Shown one piece after another: positions 40,863-51,046 of a DNA stretch of 64,000 nucleotides. Positions within the stretch are counted from its first letter, which is position 1, and each line of letters opens with the position of its first letter. A program made the translations under genes and the position numbers. The notes under the pieces are model-generated. The model was not told the origin of the DNA, did no database searches, and was given only the letters and a program-made list of their open reading frames with translations. The DNA comes from Aphidius gifuensis (lineage: Eukaryota > Arthropoda > Insecta > Hymenoptera > Braconidae), in contig NC_057792.1 of NCBI RefSeq assembly GCF_014905175.1, positions 12,937,321 through 13,001,320 of the forward strand, given 5' to 3'.

Positions 40863-41959
40863 TCACTTTTTAACACAAACGAAATCAATCAACCATAAGG
40901 GTGCACTCTTCATACGTTGAGATTTTCCTGAAACAAAGAAGTCATATGATTTACATTTAATAAAAAAGACAATACCAATAGATTATATTTTATTTATTTT
41001 CAAACTCACTTGGACTATTAATCTCTTGTTGGGAATCATTTTTGTCTTCATCAATTTTTCGTTTTAGGATTTTCTGCTTTCTTTTTTGTTCGTCTACCAT
41101 TTCTGATTGTCTTTTAATTGAACGCAGCTCTTCCTTTATTTTCAGTGTTTTCCTCAATGCAATAGAAAGTCGTTTATTTACTTCATATTTTTTGAGATAA
41201 AATTGTATCTGAAAAAATTAAAAAAATTATTATTCAAAAAATTAAAAAATTTATTATTTAAAATAATTATGTATATTTTTTTACGTGATCATGATACTTA
41301 CAGCTTTATTGAAACTTTCTCTGGAAAAGTCGAATATTCTGTTGTTTCTAAAGTTTTCAACAACTCTGTTGATACAATCAAAATTCATTCTCAGTCTTTT
41401 ATGCTGGAATAAAATAAAAATATTTATAAATAAAAATTTATACATATTGTTTTTAAACGTATCGAAATTATTAACAATAACTTACTTCAGTCTCTATTAT
41501 CTTTACATTTTCTGCAATATCCTCATAAAATTCATACTTCAACTCATCATTTTTTATTATTTTTATCACTTCACAAGCTAACAGCATCATTTGTTTTGTT
41601 TCTTGATTATGTATTTCATCAAGCTAGAAAAATAATTTCGAGAATTAAATATCATTGAGTTTTAAAGAACGTATCAAAGAAAAAATTTATAAACATTATA
41701 CTCACTTTATCGTCAATTTTTTTTCTATTGATGTGCAATAAAATTACTTGATTGTCACTATCAATGATTTCGAATAATTCCAAGGTTTTTTGTATTGCTG
41801 TTATTATATTCAATATTTCCAGACTCTGAAATAAAAATATTAAAAATTGAATCACTTGAAAGACGACGAAAAAATTTCTATTGCACAGCACACACAAACA
41901 AAACTAGTCATACTTACTTCTTTCTGTAATTTCCGTATTTCACTTATTAGCTGAACCAT
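40863..41959 (-). CDS. six-exon spliced gene inside the Polinton, 221 aa, unknown function
   Basis: Minus-strand exons: 41,918-41,959; 41,706-41,825; 41,486-41,623; 41,302-41,403; 41,010-41,208; 40,863-40,927 (42, 120, 138, 102, 199, 65 nt). Every donor is GTAAGT or GTGAGT-like and every acceptor is a T-rich tract ending CAG or TAG. Introns are 92, 82, 82, 93 and 82 bp; the first four are phase 0, the last phase 1. The joined frame is open from ATG (MVQLISEIRKLQKE) to TGA. The product is almost entirely helical, with a basic coiled-coil-like C-terminal third (LKIKEELRSIKRQSEMVDEQ then KRKQKILKRKIDE). If the last donor is skipped, the frame stops at 40,990 after SEFENK, giving a shorter protein. 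No domain recognised. It is well inside the TIRs, so it is cargo of the element. Confidence 0.75.
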
Positions 41960-42632
41960 TTTTTTAAATTTTTTTGCTTCGACTGTCACAGACTAACCGT
42001 TGAAAACAAACTGAGGGTGTCTTAAATAAAATATTCTTGAAACCCTTAGTGAAAAAACTGATTTTCAAAATAAAAAAATATATTTTATTTCAATGGAATA
42101 ACAAAGATAAAGATATAACATCATTAATATTTGAGAAAGAAGAAAAAAAACATATAGAGAAGAAGAATAACCCATATAGAGCATGTATTAGAATCTAATG
42201 CGTTTGTATATATTTAAACAAAAGTAATAAAATTTTAATAGTCGCCTCAAGAGTGTAAATCACGTCATGCTTCGACGAAAAAATATTTAAATACAAGTCT
42301 CTCAGTCAATTCCTTTATTAGATGAAAATAAAATTTATTGGTTTTTAAAAAAATAAATGTATAGACGCTGTGTCACCAAAGTGCATGTGCGTATATGTAA
42401 TCTGATACTTTTCAGGTTCACTTTTATGTGAGGTCATCTATTTCGTCATCTCATAGAAGTGGTTTTTTTCTTTATTTGAAATTAAAAATAATTTATTTTT
42501 TGTTTATTCACAATTTTTATTGCCCAACCATAAACTTTATTTAAATAATTTTTTCAAATGTATAAACAATAATTTAATTTTATTATATATACATAAACAA
42601 AACATTTAATTGAAAATTATGAATAACGACAC
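41960..42632. other. upstream region of the spliced gene, up to the right TIR
   Basis: AT-rich DNA without an open frame. Promoter elements for the minus-strand gene should lie here; a TATTTAAG-like word near 42,022-42,030 and a TCAGTTT near 42,008-42,014 are present, but spacing is short. Confidence 0.35.
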
Positions 42633-42885
42633 ACATCCGGTCCCCGTCTCCCGTCTCCCGACTCCCGTCCCCCCATTTTTAATCTCCATACTCTCAACCC
42701 TCATCCCCCCAATCTCAACTACACACACATCCCTCAATCCTCAACATCTTATCTACACCCCCAACTACCCTCCAAAAACTACCCTTTATTTTTTTTTTTT
42801 TTTCATTTTATTTTTTTTTTTTACAAATTTTAATTAAGGGATGATTAATTAAGGGATGATATAGAACCGGCCCTGTTTCCCTACT
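42633..42885 (-). repeat. Polinton right terminal inverted repeat (253 bp)
   Basis: Reverse complement of 24,850-25,109 with one fewer GGGAGAC unit and otherwise no difference that I can see. It ends CCGGCCCTGTTTCCCTACT. Confidence 0.95.
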
Positions 42886-42891
42886 GGAAGC
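42886..42891. repeat. Polinton target-site duplication, right copy
   Basis: GGAAGC directly after the terminal T of the right TIR; identical to 24,844-24,849. Confidence 0.95.
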
Positions 42892-43145
42892 GTTGTCTTC
42901 CTTGAAACAGAAAATGATCTTCCAGGTTTTGGTGAAATTTATCGAATCGTAGACGCAGACTGTATCATCTATTTCCTAGTTAAAAAATTAAAAACGTGCT
43001 CATTCGACGAACACATTCAAGCATACATTGTCGAAAATAGTAAAGAGTGGTTGTTTACTAAGCACGAAAACTTACAAAGTTATATTTCGTCCGACTGTCA
43101 GGAAATCAGGTTTCTTAAAAAAAAAAAAACTCAAATACTGAATTT
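42886..43145 (+). pseudogene. transposase-like gene, 3' part, displaced by the Polinton
   Basis: Immediately after the right TIR the plus strand reads VVFLETENDLPGFGEIYRIV, then YFLVKKLKTCSFDEHIQAYI and KEWLFTKHENLQSYISSDC. Removing the element and one GGAAGC copy puts this in frame with the ...NLFEPGS codons at 24,820-24,849. The phrase pattern (G...V.......LP.FG.I..I) is common at the C-terminus of the same uncharacterised transposon-derived family. It ends in an A-run and decayed sequence near 43,130. Confidence 0.65.
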
Positions 43146-44640
43146 TCTGATGCTATGAAAGTAATAGTGGCTACTGTTTTTTGAAAAAAAATCAGTGTAA
43201 GTCTAAATGAAGTAGTTTTCAACTTAAGACAATCAAAAAATTTACATAAAGATCGTTTTTCATTTTTTTTAATATTCATTGCAAATTTTTAGTTATTTTG
43301 TTTATTTTTATTTTTATTGTTTCAATTGAACGTATATTTATTATATATATATGTAATTAAACGTTGTCTTTGAAAATAGAAAAAATTAAACTAATAAAAT
43401 TTTGATATATTTTTCTTCTTACCTTATTTTGATGTACGATATTGTAACCTGATAAATGACATTTTTCTCACAATTCACAATTTATTCTATAGTTGTAAAA
43501 AATTTAAGTCATGATTATTATCCTTTTATAAAAAGTTGATGGATAACGCTGCTTCCAATCATTTCATTGGTCGTCATTTGCATACTCACATACTCACACA
43601 ACTCACTCTTTCTCTTTTCTCTTTCTTAAAAAAAAAACAACATCAGCGCTCACTATGCATTCCCGCCTGACGTCACTGAATTATATTTTATCATGAGACC
43701 CGGTAGGGTCTCTCGTTAAAGTTGTTCAAAAACGAGAGACTGTCGGGGATATATGTCTTTTAAGTTCGTGTGTGTGACGTCATTGATTTATAGTCAAGTC
43801 CATATCTTTTGATTGAGCAATCGAAAAAAAAAAATAACAACAGTTTGACTATGTAAATCGAGGTTCCTCTTTCAAATGAGCCTATTATCGGATTTTTCGG
43901 TGCATTATTTAAAAAGATATAAATATATGATAAACCGGCCCCCCGTTTTTTTGTAAAAGCTAAATTTCTGTCGATTTTGTCGATATTTGAAGTTTTTACC
44001 AAGTTGGCGTCCTGTATCTGATAAATTTGCTCGAGAATATTGGTTGGTCATCCTGCTCCATCTGATTAGCAGTATGTCATATGGCAGCGAAAATTTAAAA
44101 ATGGCGTAGCGATGCTGCGCGCACCATACCTTGTTTTTTATCATTTCCTGTGATTTCTAGGGCCTCTCATTATTTTTACTAACCAAAATAATAGTTGTAT
44201 GAAACGACTCATGACTCAGATTGTAAGTACATTAGTTAACAAATTAACATTGGCAAGCACAACTGTAGTTGCGTACGCTGGTTATTGCGCAGGATTGTTT
44301 TGCCAATATTTTTGAATCTTTGCTGCGATCTGCGATACTGCAAGGCAGTATTAAACGTATGACATTATCAGATCAGACATTATCGTCAAACTATCCAACG
44401 CTGAACACTGCCTCAAAATATTGCGGGAAAACGTTTGGATATTGCTTTATATTTTATTGTTGTGTGTGTGCTACTATGAAGTTGCCATATTTTATTAAAG
44501 AAAAAAACCAATCAACGAATTTTGAACTCTTCAATTGTCAGTATTTGTAATCATTGTTGAAATAATACATATACAATAATAATACATAATACATAAATAA
44601 CAGTATTTTATAAGAATATTATTGATACATAGTGTATTAG
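43146..44640. other. no gene assigned
   Basis: AT-rich flank, then a more complex block 43,660-44,130 with TGACGTCA-like words (GTGACGTCATTG near 43,776) and CATGAGACCCGGTAGGGTCT near 43,693. No inverted ends or coherent frame were found. Confidence 0.3.
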
Positions 44641-45380
44641 CTTTCAGTGTCTGTACTTTTTACCAAGTTGAACCCAGATGCGATCTGAAATACTTCCGCG
44701 AATCTCCAGTCAGTATTTCAGATCACAGTGTGATAAAAATTATTCATCAATCAACGAGTTATTGAATTTGTAGCTATTGTTGAAATAATATTTATAAAAT
44801 AATTATAAAATAATAATATTTATTGATGATGGTAATATATAAAGCTCCTAATTCATACAAAGTTAAATCTCGATGCGATCTGAAATACTTCTACGAATTC
44901 CCAGTCAGTATTTTAGATCATAGTGTGACAGAAATTATTTACCAACTAGTTACATTAAATTTGTAGCTATTGTTGGAATAATATTCATAAAATAATAATA
45001 TTCATTGATGATAATCATATATAGAGCTTCTAGTGCCTCTAATTTATACAAAGTTAAATCTCGATGCGATCTGAAATACTTCTACGAATCCCCAGTCGGT
45101 ATTTCAGATCATAGTGACAAAAATTATTCACTAATCAACTAGTTGATAAATTTCTAGCTATTGTTGGAATAATATTTATAAATAAATAATAATATTCATT
45201 GACAATAATAATATATAGAACTTCTAGTGCCTGTACTGTTTACCAATTTTTTACTCGCCACGATCTGAAATACTTCTGAGAGATAGCCATGGCATTATTT
45301 TAGATCGCAGCAAGAAAATAATTGGTGTATATACCGAAAAACCTAGCTTCAGACAGTATTTTAGATCGCAGTAAAGTGAC
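44641..45380. repeat. tandem repeat of ~193 bp, about four copies, each with a hairpin
   Basis: CGATCTGAAATACTTC-type words recur at 44,681, 44,876, 45,067 and 45,261 (spacings 195, 191, 194). In each unit the word is followed about 30 bp later by its inverted partner (CAGTATTTCAGATC or variants), so each copy can form a hairpin of about 12-14 bp. Between hairpins are AATAATATT-rich stretches. Confidence 0.8.
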
Positions 45381-45649
45381 TATTGATAGATGGCGTAAGA
45401 CACCTGCGTGCGCCGTTTGTTGATAAGTTTTTTAAAAAGATGCCTTCGTAATGGTGAATTAACGGCCTTGCCACTAAAATCGGTATCAGTCTGAACTATA
45501 TAAATTTCTAATGGATTTCTTATTTTTTTATTTCACTTATATTTTTAAAATTATTTTTTTATTTTTTTTTTTTTTTGGTAATACAATCATTTATGAATTG
45601 ATTGATTATTTTTACTTTTAAGGTGAATGTTTAAACAAAAAAAGTTAAA

Positions 45650-47133
45650 TAATATACAAAATCAAAAATATAATTTTTGTAAAAAACAAACTCGTTAAAG
45701 TTGTTCTTTACGTTAGCTTAGTACTACTGTATATACTAAATTTCTATTCAATTTAACAAAAAAAAATAAAAAATTCAAACAAACGATGATGAATAATTTA
45801 GGAGAATTAAAGCTGCCTGTGTTTGAAAAATAAAATCGAAATAAAAAAATATCACGTTTTATCCTTATTACACAAACAAACTTTAACGCCGCGGTTTTCT
45901 TTACAATTCCAAGATTAGGTTTTTCAGACGAAAACTTTCCAGCAAAGATGCAATTTGATGATCAACAATCTCACTATTTTGCATATATCTTGTTATTGGA
46001 TTAACTTTTCAGCTTGTCTTTAGATGAGCTTGATATTAGATTTTTTGGTATTTGCAGGGTATTTCATATAAATTTTTTTGGAAACGTAAATTATATTTCT
46101 GTTTTTCTGTATTTTTTTGATAACTCCACCTTTCATTATAGTTATCACAACACTAGTACAGCTGTAATTGAATTGCTGATGAATAACAATCAATAAATCA
46201 ATCAATGCAAACGACAAATATTCTTGTTTACCTGGGATAGGCATAAAGAAAAGATTTTTTAATTTCTTCATTTTCAATTCAAAATAGGCTATTTTGGAGT
46301 TACATCACATATTTGAGTCCTCTTAAAGAAAAAATTTGTCAGCTGTACCTGATTAATAATCAAAAAAAATTTTTGTCAAATACGCCCTGGTAGAAATATT
46401 TCTCCGACGATTCTCCAACTTTTTTCCATTTTTTCTCCGCCATTTCTCCACCCCTTTACGAAAATGACCCATAGTTGGAGAAATGGCGGACAAATTTCTC
46501 CAACCTTTTTCCAGCCAAAAATTTACTCCATTTTTTTCCGACTTTTCTCCAACTTTTTTCCGCCATTTCTTCAACCTGAAATTTACTCCAACTTTTTTTC
46601 AACTTTCCAACTTTTCTCCAACCATGGGTCATTTTTGTAAAAAGGTGAAGAAAGTTGGAAAAAAGGCGGAGAAAGTTGGAAAAAGTTGGAGAAATATTTC
46701 TACCAGGGCGTGCATACGATATCTGTTTTCTAATAATTTGACGTTTCTATTGAAAAATTATTTATTCGCATGTGATACAATATCGAGTCTTAGATAAAAG
46801 TATTGTCGATTATTTTGAATGGACATATCATGAAATTATATTAAGTCTTAGCTGTCTGTCAACCTGATCTTGGAATTGTGAAGAAAACCGCGGTGTTAAA
46901 GTTTGTTTGTGTAATAAGGATAAAACGTGATCTTTTTTTATTTCGATTTTATTTTTCAAACACAGGCAGCTTTAATTCTCCTAAATTATTTATCATCGTT
47001 TGTTTGAATTTTTTATTTTTTTTTGTTAAATTGAATAAAAATTTAGTATATACAGTAATACTAAGCTAACGTAAAGAACAACTTTAACGAGTTTGTTTTT
47101 TACAAAAATTATATTTTTGATTTTGTATATTAT
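45650..47133. mobile_element. foldback element with ~270-bp inverted arms
   Basis: The left arm (about 45,650-45,919) and right arm (about 46,863-47,133) are inverted copies with few differences. Shared blocks include CTCGTTAAAGTTGTTCTTTA, ATCACGTTTTATCCTTATTA and CACAATTCCAAGATTAG-type words. The ~0.94-kb centre contains an unrecognised 85-codon minus-strand frame (46,277-46,020) and a nested MITE at 46,383-46,710. Target duplication not identified. Confidence 0.75.
46383..46710. mobile_element. 328-bp MITE nested in the foldback element
   Basis: The ends CGCCCTGGTAGAAATATTTC and GAAATATTTCTACCAGGGCG are exact inverted repeats, continuing as TCTCC/GGAGA. The interior is built of TCTCCAACTTTTTTCC-like repeats on both strands, including a second inverted pair around CCATAGTTGGAG / CTCCAACCATGG. 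Non-coding. Confidence 0.8.
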
Positions 47134-47749
47134 TCACAAATACAACGACAGCAAGATAAAATAAATAAATATAAACAATAGACCTATTCAAATAAAAAAA
47201 ATATTATTTTTTTTGGCCTCCAGTTTATGAAAATTTTTGTTCTCAATGAAAATGACAAAATAGATTAAAAATTTTTTTTTTCCGATTTTTATTGAAACGT
47301 CACAATGGTATAATTGATTTTTATTGGAATAAATCACGACCAAAGCGCGGTGTCAACTGGAAACAGTCACAACTTGGCCAAATTGAAAGATATAGACGTT
47401 ATATTGTGCTTGTTTTAAAGGTTACTAAAAACTCTACAACTAATTTCTAATGATTTCTTTCTATGCTACTATTTCCGTTTCATTCGAAAAACAGACAATT
47501 GTCGTTACCAAATGCTACTTTTTGAATAAATTGGTAATTACATTGTATATACGTATTTTATTTATAACGATAATGTTTAAAATAAATATGCATTTTTGAG
47601 ATCTTTAAAGGAGGAACATATTACATCTTATTACTTTTTTTGTCAGATTAATATTAAATTATGAATAAACCGTAAGTAGATCAATATAAATTTTTTTACT
47701 TACTAAAAATCAAAAAAAAAATTGATAAGATGGTATAATTTTTTTATTT

Positions 47750-48520
47750 ATTATGTAATCCTGATCAAGTGCGGCCTTAAGTTACGAGCTATTCATGTGC
47801 TAATTATGTGTGTAAAGAAAAAAATTTATTTATAATAAATTTTTTTTTTATCAATAATTATGCTAGCTTTTAACGAAAACTAGCACAACTTTGTCATTTA
47901 TTATTCGACACAAACCAAGTAAGGCCCTCAATTATGAGCTATTTACGAGCTACTTGTAGGTGTAAAAAAAAATTTAATTATAATATTTTTTTTTTATTAA
48001 CAATTATGCTAGCTTTTATCGTAAGCTAGCATAACTTTTTTATTAGTCATGTAATTCTGATCAAGTAAGGCTCAAAATTTAGAAGAAAAAAAAAAAAATT
48101 ATAAATAAATTTTTTTGTTTACACACATAATGAGCTCGTAAATAGCTCATAATTAAGGGCCTCACTTGATTTATACAGAATAATAAATAAAAAAGTTATG
48201 CTAGCTTACGTTAAAAGCTAGCATAATTGTTAATAAAAAAAAAAAAGTTATGATATATAAATTTTTTTTTTACACACAAGAATAGCACATAAATAGCTTT
48301 TAATTTTAAGCCTTATTTGACCAGAGTTACATGATTAATAAAAAAGTTGTGCTAGCTTACGTTAAAAGCTAGCATAATTATTCATAAAAAAAAAAAAATA
48401 ATTATAAATAAATTTTTTTTTTTTACACACATAATTAGCTCGTAAATAACTCCCAATTCAGGGCCTTACTTGATTGGTATCGAATGATTATTAAAAAAGT
48501 GGCGCTAGCATAATCTATAT
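47750..48520. repeat. GCTAGC-hairpin tandem repeats in alternating orientation
   Basis: Units carry GCTAGCTTTTAACG...GCTAGC or GCTAGCTTACGTTAAAAGCTAGC-like palindromes (near 47,870, 48,010, 48,200, 48,350), each followed by runs of A or T, ACACATAATTAGCTC and AAGGCCTTACTTGAT words. Similar units are at 50,340-50,620. The GTGCTAGCTTA core links it to the satellite at 5.4-6.1 kb. Confidence 0.7.
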
Positions 48521-48894
48521 AATAAAAAGACATGGCCGGATCCTTGGAAACGCAGTTTTACGCAAACTATCGGTCCGATTTACATGAACTTTAACATAGA
48601 TATTTAATTTGAGCTCGGGAGGGTTTAAGTCTACGAAAATATCACCCAGGTTACTTTTTACGATCACCAGGAAGTCAAAATGATTTCCCCAATTATCTTC
48701 AGGGTTTTTTTTATTATTAAATATATTTTTTCAGAAAGAAGAGATTAAAAATTATTGCTTTAGTTTGTAATGTTGGTTTTCGGTTCACCAGGATGTCGAA
48801 GTTGAATTTTTTCATCATCTCCTGGGTTTTTTTTGATGAAACAATATATTTTATCGAGAAGAAAGCAAAAAAAAAAAAAATTTAGTCAAGTCCC

Positions 48895-50080
48895 CCAAGG
48901 TGCACCCTAAGTGTTCCGTAGGATTTTTTATTTTTTTTTTTTGTTGTTTGATTTGTTTTTTCATTTTGTTGTAAACTATTTTTTTTGTTTTGTTTTATTT
49001 TCTAATGCTGTTTATTTCTGTTGTTTAATAAAAAAAAAAATAAACGACCGAAAAATTTCAAAAAAATAACGTAAAGTCTACAGAGGAAGCGTCATCGATT
49101 GAAACATTGCCGGAATCGATCTGTCAATATTTGAAATTGGGCCCTATCGAAAAATAGAAATATTAAATCTAATAAGGCCCAAAAATTAAAAAAAATATGA
49201 TAATTGCTTTTGGGAAAAAAAAAAAACATAAATTTCATTTAACATCAACTAATTCGGTTCGGCGGTTCAAAAAATATCTTGCAAAAACAAATTCTGACAC
49301 TACATTTTGTTTAATAAAAAAAAAAATAAACGACCGAAGAATTTCAAAAAAATATCGTAAAGTCTACAGATGAAGCGTCGTCGATTGAAACATTGCCGGA
49401 ATCGATCCGTCAATATTTGGAATTAGGCCCTATCGAAAAATGCGGATATTAATTTTAATGAGGCCCAAAAATTCAAAATAAATATGATAATTGCTTTTGG
49501 GAAAAAAAAAAAACATAAATTTCATTTAACATCAACTAATTCGGTTCGGCGGTTCAAAAAATATCTTGCAAAAACAAATTCTGACTCTACTTTTTGTTTA
49601 ATAAAAAAAAAAAATAAACGACCAAAAAATTTCAAAAAAATATCCGAGAGTCTACAGATGAAGCGTCGTCGATTGAATCATTGCCGAATCCGATCCGTCA
49701 ATATTTGAAATTGGGCCCTGTAGAAAAATGGCACTATCACAACTGATAAGGGCCAAAAATTGAAAATAAATACGATGATTGCTTTTGGGAAAAAAAAAAA
49801 ACATAAATTTCATTTAACATCAACTAATTCGGTTCGGCTGTTCAAAAAATATCTTGCAAAAACAAATTCTGACACTACATTTTGTTTAATAAAAAAAAAA
49901 ATAAACGACCAAAAAATTTCAAAAAAATATCGGAGAGTCTACAGATGAAGCGTCGTCGATTGAAACATTGCCGGAATCGATCCGTCAATATTTGGAATTG
50001 GGCCCTGTAAAAAAATGGCACTATCACAACTGATAAGGGCCAAAAATTGAAAATGAATACGATGACTGCTTTTGGGAAAA
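48895..50080 (+). repeat. ~287-bp tandem array, about four copies, carrying a repeated Lys-rich frame
   Basis: TAAACGACC starts at about 49,041, 49,327, 49,615 and 49,902 (spacings 286, 288, 287). Each unit includes TTCATTTAACATCAACTAAT, GGCGGTTCAAAAAATATCTT and CGGAATCGATCCGTCAATAT. Units encode a frame beginning MI(I/K)..IAFGKKKKHKFHLTST and continuing AKTNSDSTFCLIKKK; the frame is kept in at least two units (49,484-49,708 and 49,760-49,948), although poly-A length changes alter where it ends. Related single copies occur at 1,860-2,106 and 50,764-51,045. Whether it is translated is unknown. Confidence 0.75.
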
Positions 50081-50619
50081 AAAATGGAACCAAATGGGCT
50101 TCATAGAAGCCAATTCGATTCATAACTTTTATTTTTATCGCGAAATAACAAAAAGTCACACGAAAAGTGAAAACATAAGTGTCCTACGGAACACTAAAAA
50201 TGCATTGGTTCCTAATGTTGTCCGGATTATCAGAATGTAGAAATTGAATTTTTTCTACATACCTATTTCTTTTGTTTTTAATTTTTTGAAAAATCGAAAA
50301 TAAATATACAACCAAGTTCGGCGAAGCCGAACACGACCGACTCGTTGTTAATAAAAAAAATATATTATAAATAAATTTTTTTTACACCTATAAGTAGCTC
50401 ATAAATAGCTCATAATTTGGGGCCTTACTTGGTTTGTGTCGAATAATAAATAACAAAGTTTCATTAAAAGCTAGCATAATTATTGATAAAAAAAAATTTA
50501 TCATAAATAAATTTTTTTCTTTAGCTACATAATTAGCACATAAATAGCTCGTAACTTTAGGCCTCACTCGATCAGTGATCAGGATTACATAATAAATGAA
50601 AAAGTTATGCCAGCTTATC

Positions 50620-51046
50620 AATTTTTAGTGTTCCGTAGGACACTTATGTTTCCGCTTTTCTGTGACTTTTTGTTATTTTGAGATAAAACGAGAAGTCTTG
50701 AATCGAATTGGCTTGTGAGATGCTCATTTTCTCTATTTTTTTTGGCCAAAAGCAATGGTCATATTTATTTCCAATTTTGGGGCCTTATTTGATTTAATAT
50801 GCCCATTTTTGGACATGGCCCAATTCCAAATATTGACGGATCAATTCCGGCAATGTTTTAATCGACGACGCTTCGTCTGTAGACTCTACGATATTTTTTT
50901 CAAATTTTTCGGTCGTTTATTTTTTTTTTTATTTAACGATATGTAGTGTCACAAACTGTTTTTTTACAATATTTTTGTAAACAGCAAGAAAAAAATAAAA
51001 AATCCTACGGAACACTTAGGGTGCACCTTGGGGAACTTGACTATCT
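50620..51046 (+). repeat. dispersed repeat copy, same family as 1,860-2,106
   Basis: It begins TTTTTAGTGTTCCGTAGGAC and ends CGGAACACTTAGGGTGCACC...GAACTTGACTATC. The central block (GACGGATCAATTCCGGCAAT; TTCGGTCGTTTATTTTT) is that of the 287-bp tandem units in reverse. The first words also occur inverted at 50,181-50,203. Confidence 0.7.

Larger units (their letters stand above)
24850..42885. mobile_element. complete Polinton/Maverick element, 18,036 bp
   Basis: Boundaries are fixed by inverted termini AGTAGGGAAACAGGGCCGG...CCGGCCCTGTTTCCCTACT, terminal 5'-AG, and a 6-bp target duplication GGAAGC. Interior genes match the Polinton core set: protein-primed PolB, rve integrase with chromodomain, packaging ATPase, adenain-type protease, double jelly-roll-type capsid protein and penton-like protein. 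Additional genes are a fibre-like coiled coil, a PLA2-motif protein, two DIQGF-family genes, a small possibly DNA-binding protein and a six-exon gene. Polintons are self-synthesising transposons that also look like integrated viruses (adintovirus-type). At least PolB, ATPase, penton, protease, pX-like and PLA2 genes contain frame breaks. It is inserted in a transposase-like pseudogene. Confidence 0.97.

Noticed and set aside
42610..42837. A Pro/Thr/Ser-rich coding frame at the right end of the Polinton
   Set aside because: It lies entirely within the terminal inverted repeat, and the left TIR gives the antisense equivalent; no gene is supported.
46353..46797. Two frames rich in Phe/Lys/Trp repeats
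   Set aside because: They are produced by the TCTCCAACTTTTTT-type internal repeats of a non-coding MITE.
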